Shown here: piece by piece, positions 63,214-64,000 of the stretch
Layout: each line of letters opens with the position of its first letter
Numbering within the stretch: position 1 is the first letter of the stretch
Assembly (NCBI RefSeq): GCF_018588945.1
Contig: NZ_JAFIWA010000005.1
Location: 186,001-250,000 of the forward strand
Reading direction: 5' to 3'
DNA length: 64,000 bases
DNA from: Microbacterium flavescens
GTDB lineage: Bacteria; Actinomycetota; Actinomycetes; Actinomycetales; Microbacteriaceae
The notes under the pieces: generated by a model
Seen by the model: the letters and a program-made list of their open reading frames with translations, nothing else
Told to the model about the DNA's origin: nothing
The model's database searches: none
Program-made: the position numbers and the translations under genes

Positions 63214-64000
63214 CTAGACCCCGGCTGCGCCGAGCGCGGCCTCGGCGAGGGCGGCCGACCGCGCGGCATCCGTCATCCACAGCGGAGCGACGAGCGAGCG
63301 GATGCCGCGACCCGCGACCTCGGCGGCGAGGGCGTCGTCCTCTTCGGCGATCAGCCAGGCGTCGAGCAGCCCGTCGCCGGCGCGCGCTCCGTAGTGCGCC
63401 GCGACCGCAGCGGCCGAGGTCTCCACTCCGATCGCGGTGAGGCACACATCCGCCATGCCCCGCACGACCTTGCCGCCGATGATCGGCGAGACGCCCACGA
63501 CGGCGGCGGGCGTGGAGCGCAGCGCGTCGCGCACGCCGGGCACAGCCAGGATCGGGCCGATCGACACGACCGGGTTCGAGGGCGCGAGCAGCACGACGTC
63601 GGCCTCGGCGATCGCCTCGGTCACGCCTGGGGCCGGCCGGGCGCGCTCGATGCCCGGGTTGTCGAAACCGGCGGGCGCCAGGGTCGCTCGGTGGCGCGTC
63701 CACCACTCCTGGAAGTGCAGTCGCGTGCCGTCCTCGAGGACGACGATCGTGTCGACCTCGACGTCGGTCATGGGGACCAGGCGCACTCCCAGGGGCCAGC
63801 GGCGCGACATCCGCTCGATCACCTGAGTCGGGGTGAGCCCCTCGCGCAGCCATCCCGTGCGAGCGAGGTGCGTGCCGAGGTCGAGGTCGCCGAGCGTGAA
63901 CCACGGCCAGCCCGCGCCCCACTCCTGGAGCTCGTGGTTGACTCTCTCGCTGTCGCCGCTGCGGCCCCAGCCGCGCTCGGTGTCGTTGACGCCGGCGAGG
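63214..64000 (-). CDS. fbiA: 2-phospho-L-lactate/phosphoenolpyruvate transferase FbiA, N-terminus beyond the right edge
   Basis: About 262 codons of the C-terminal part are in the window. Recognisable CofD/FbiA blocks are WFTLGDLDLGTHLART, GLTPTQVIERMSRRW, LLAPSNPVVSIGPILAVPG, VVGVSPIIGGKVVRGMADVCL and LVAPLWM. FbiA transfers the phosphoenolpyruvyl group from the FbiD product to FO, giving dehydro-F420-0. fbiB would be expected upstream or elsewhere; it is not visible here. Confidence 0.93.
   Translation of the reverse strand, partial: LAGVNDTERGWGRSGDSERVNHELQEWGAGWPWFTLGDLDLGTHLARTGWLREGLTPTQVIERMSRRWPLGVRLVPMTDVEVDTIVVLEDGTRLHFQEWWTRHRATLAPAGFDNPGIERARPAPGVTEAIAEADVVLLAPSNPVVSIGPILAVPGVRDALRSTPAAVVGVSPIIGGKVVRGMADVCLTAIGVETSAAAVAAHYGARAGDGLLDAWLIAEEDDALAAEVAGRGIRSLVAPLWMTDAARSAALAEAALGAAGV

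Overview
The window reads as one continuous stretch of chromosome from a high-G+C actinobacterium, most probably a Microbacterium or a close relative in Microbacteriaceae. The support is very high G+C in coding DNA, two DUF222/HNH genes of the actinobacterial 13E12 type, a coenzyme F420 pathway, a 2-methylcitrate cluster with its own GntR regulator, and a large share of genes that appear to start without a leader (a TANNNT-like -10 element six to eight bases before ATG or GTG). The genus is inferred; there is no rRNA gene here. I see no tRNA, no insertion sequence, no phage and no CRISPR array. Genes are packed tightly, often with 4-base stop/start overlaps, and no gene-free stretch exceeds 300 bases. 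The longest is 5957-6245, which holds the amylopullulanase promoter and operators.

Left to right: (1) 1-5956, most of a giant secreted alpha-amylase/pullulanase fusion with LacI-type operators. (2) 6246-9331, a lipoprotein, the first DUF222/HNH gene, a small membrane protein and a hotdog thioesterase. (3) 8876-13706, the propionate (2-methylcitrate) operon gntR-prpD-prpB-prpC-thioesterase with twin GTATAC operators. (4) 13872-16947, a tetronasin-type ABC exporter pair and a MarR-like regulator. (5) 16958-19034, RNase HI, a Nudix hydrolase and an aldo/keto reductase. (6) 19193-30500, a three-gene operon: a soluble-adenylyl-cyclase-like protein (two cyclase domains, STAND ATPase, TPR region), a 2,345-residue exported protein with ten PIYRL pentapeptides and a caspase/gingipain-like His-Cys dyad, and a small PycTM-type membrane protein. 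(7) 30513-41584, rlmN, a LysE exporter, an acyl-CoA/short-chain dehydrogenase operon, a DUF488 protein, a kinase-like phosphotransferase and a three-gene signalling operon. (8) 41600-44607, a thiamine-precursor ECF transporter (ykoEDC) behind a TPP riboswitch. (9) 44635-52999, a D,D-carboxypeptidase, a DnaJ/NERD-like fusion, a 3-hydroxyisobutyryl-CoA hydrolase operon and a second ABC exporter whose ATPase has a very long acidic tail. (10) 53103-64000, an F420 region: fbiC, a Baeyer-Villiger-type monooxygenase, F420-dependent glucose-6-phosphate dehydrogenase and fbiD in one overlapping operon, then unrelated small genes, a second DUF222/HNH gene, a TSUP transporter and the C-terminal part of fbiA at the right edge.

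The most notable locus is the operon at 19193-30500. It pairs a composite-active-site nucleotide cyclase fused to a STAND sensor with a PycTM-like membrane effector, which recalls Pycsar antiphage signalling, but adds a giant exported caspase-like protein not part of described Pycsar systems. The second notable point is fbiC. Its CofH half has lost the radical-SAM cysteine motif, and its linker holds an in-frame copy of a short repeat that also occurs between genes in this window. All functional calls come from motif recognition without database searches.
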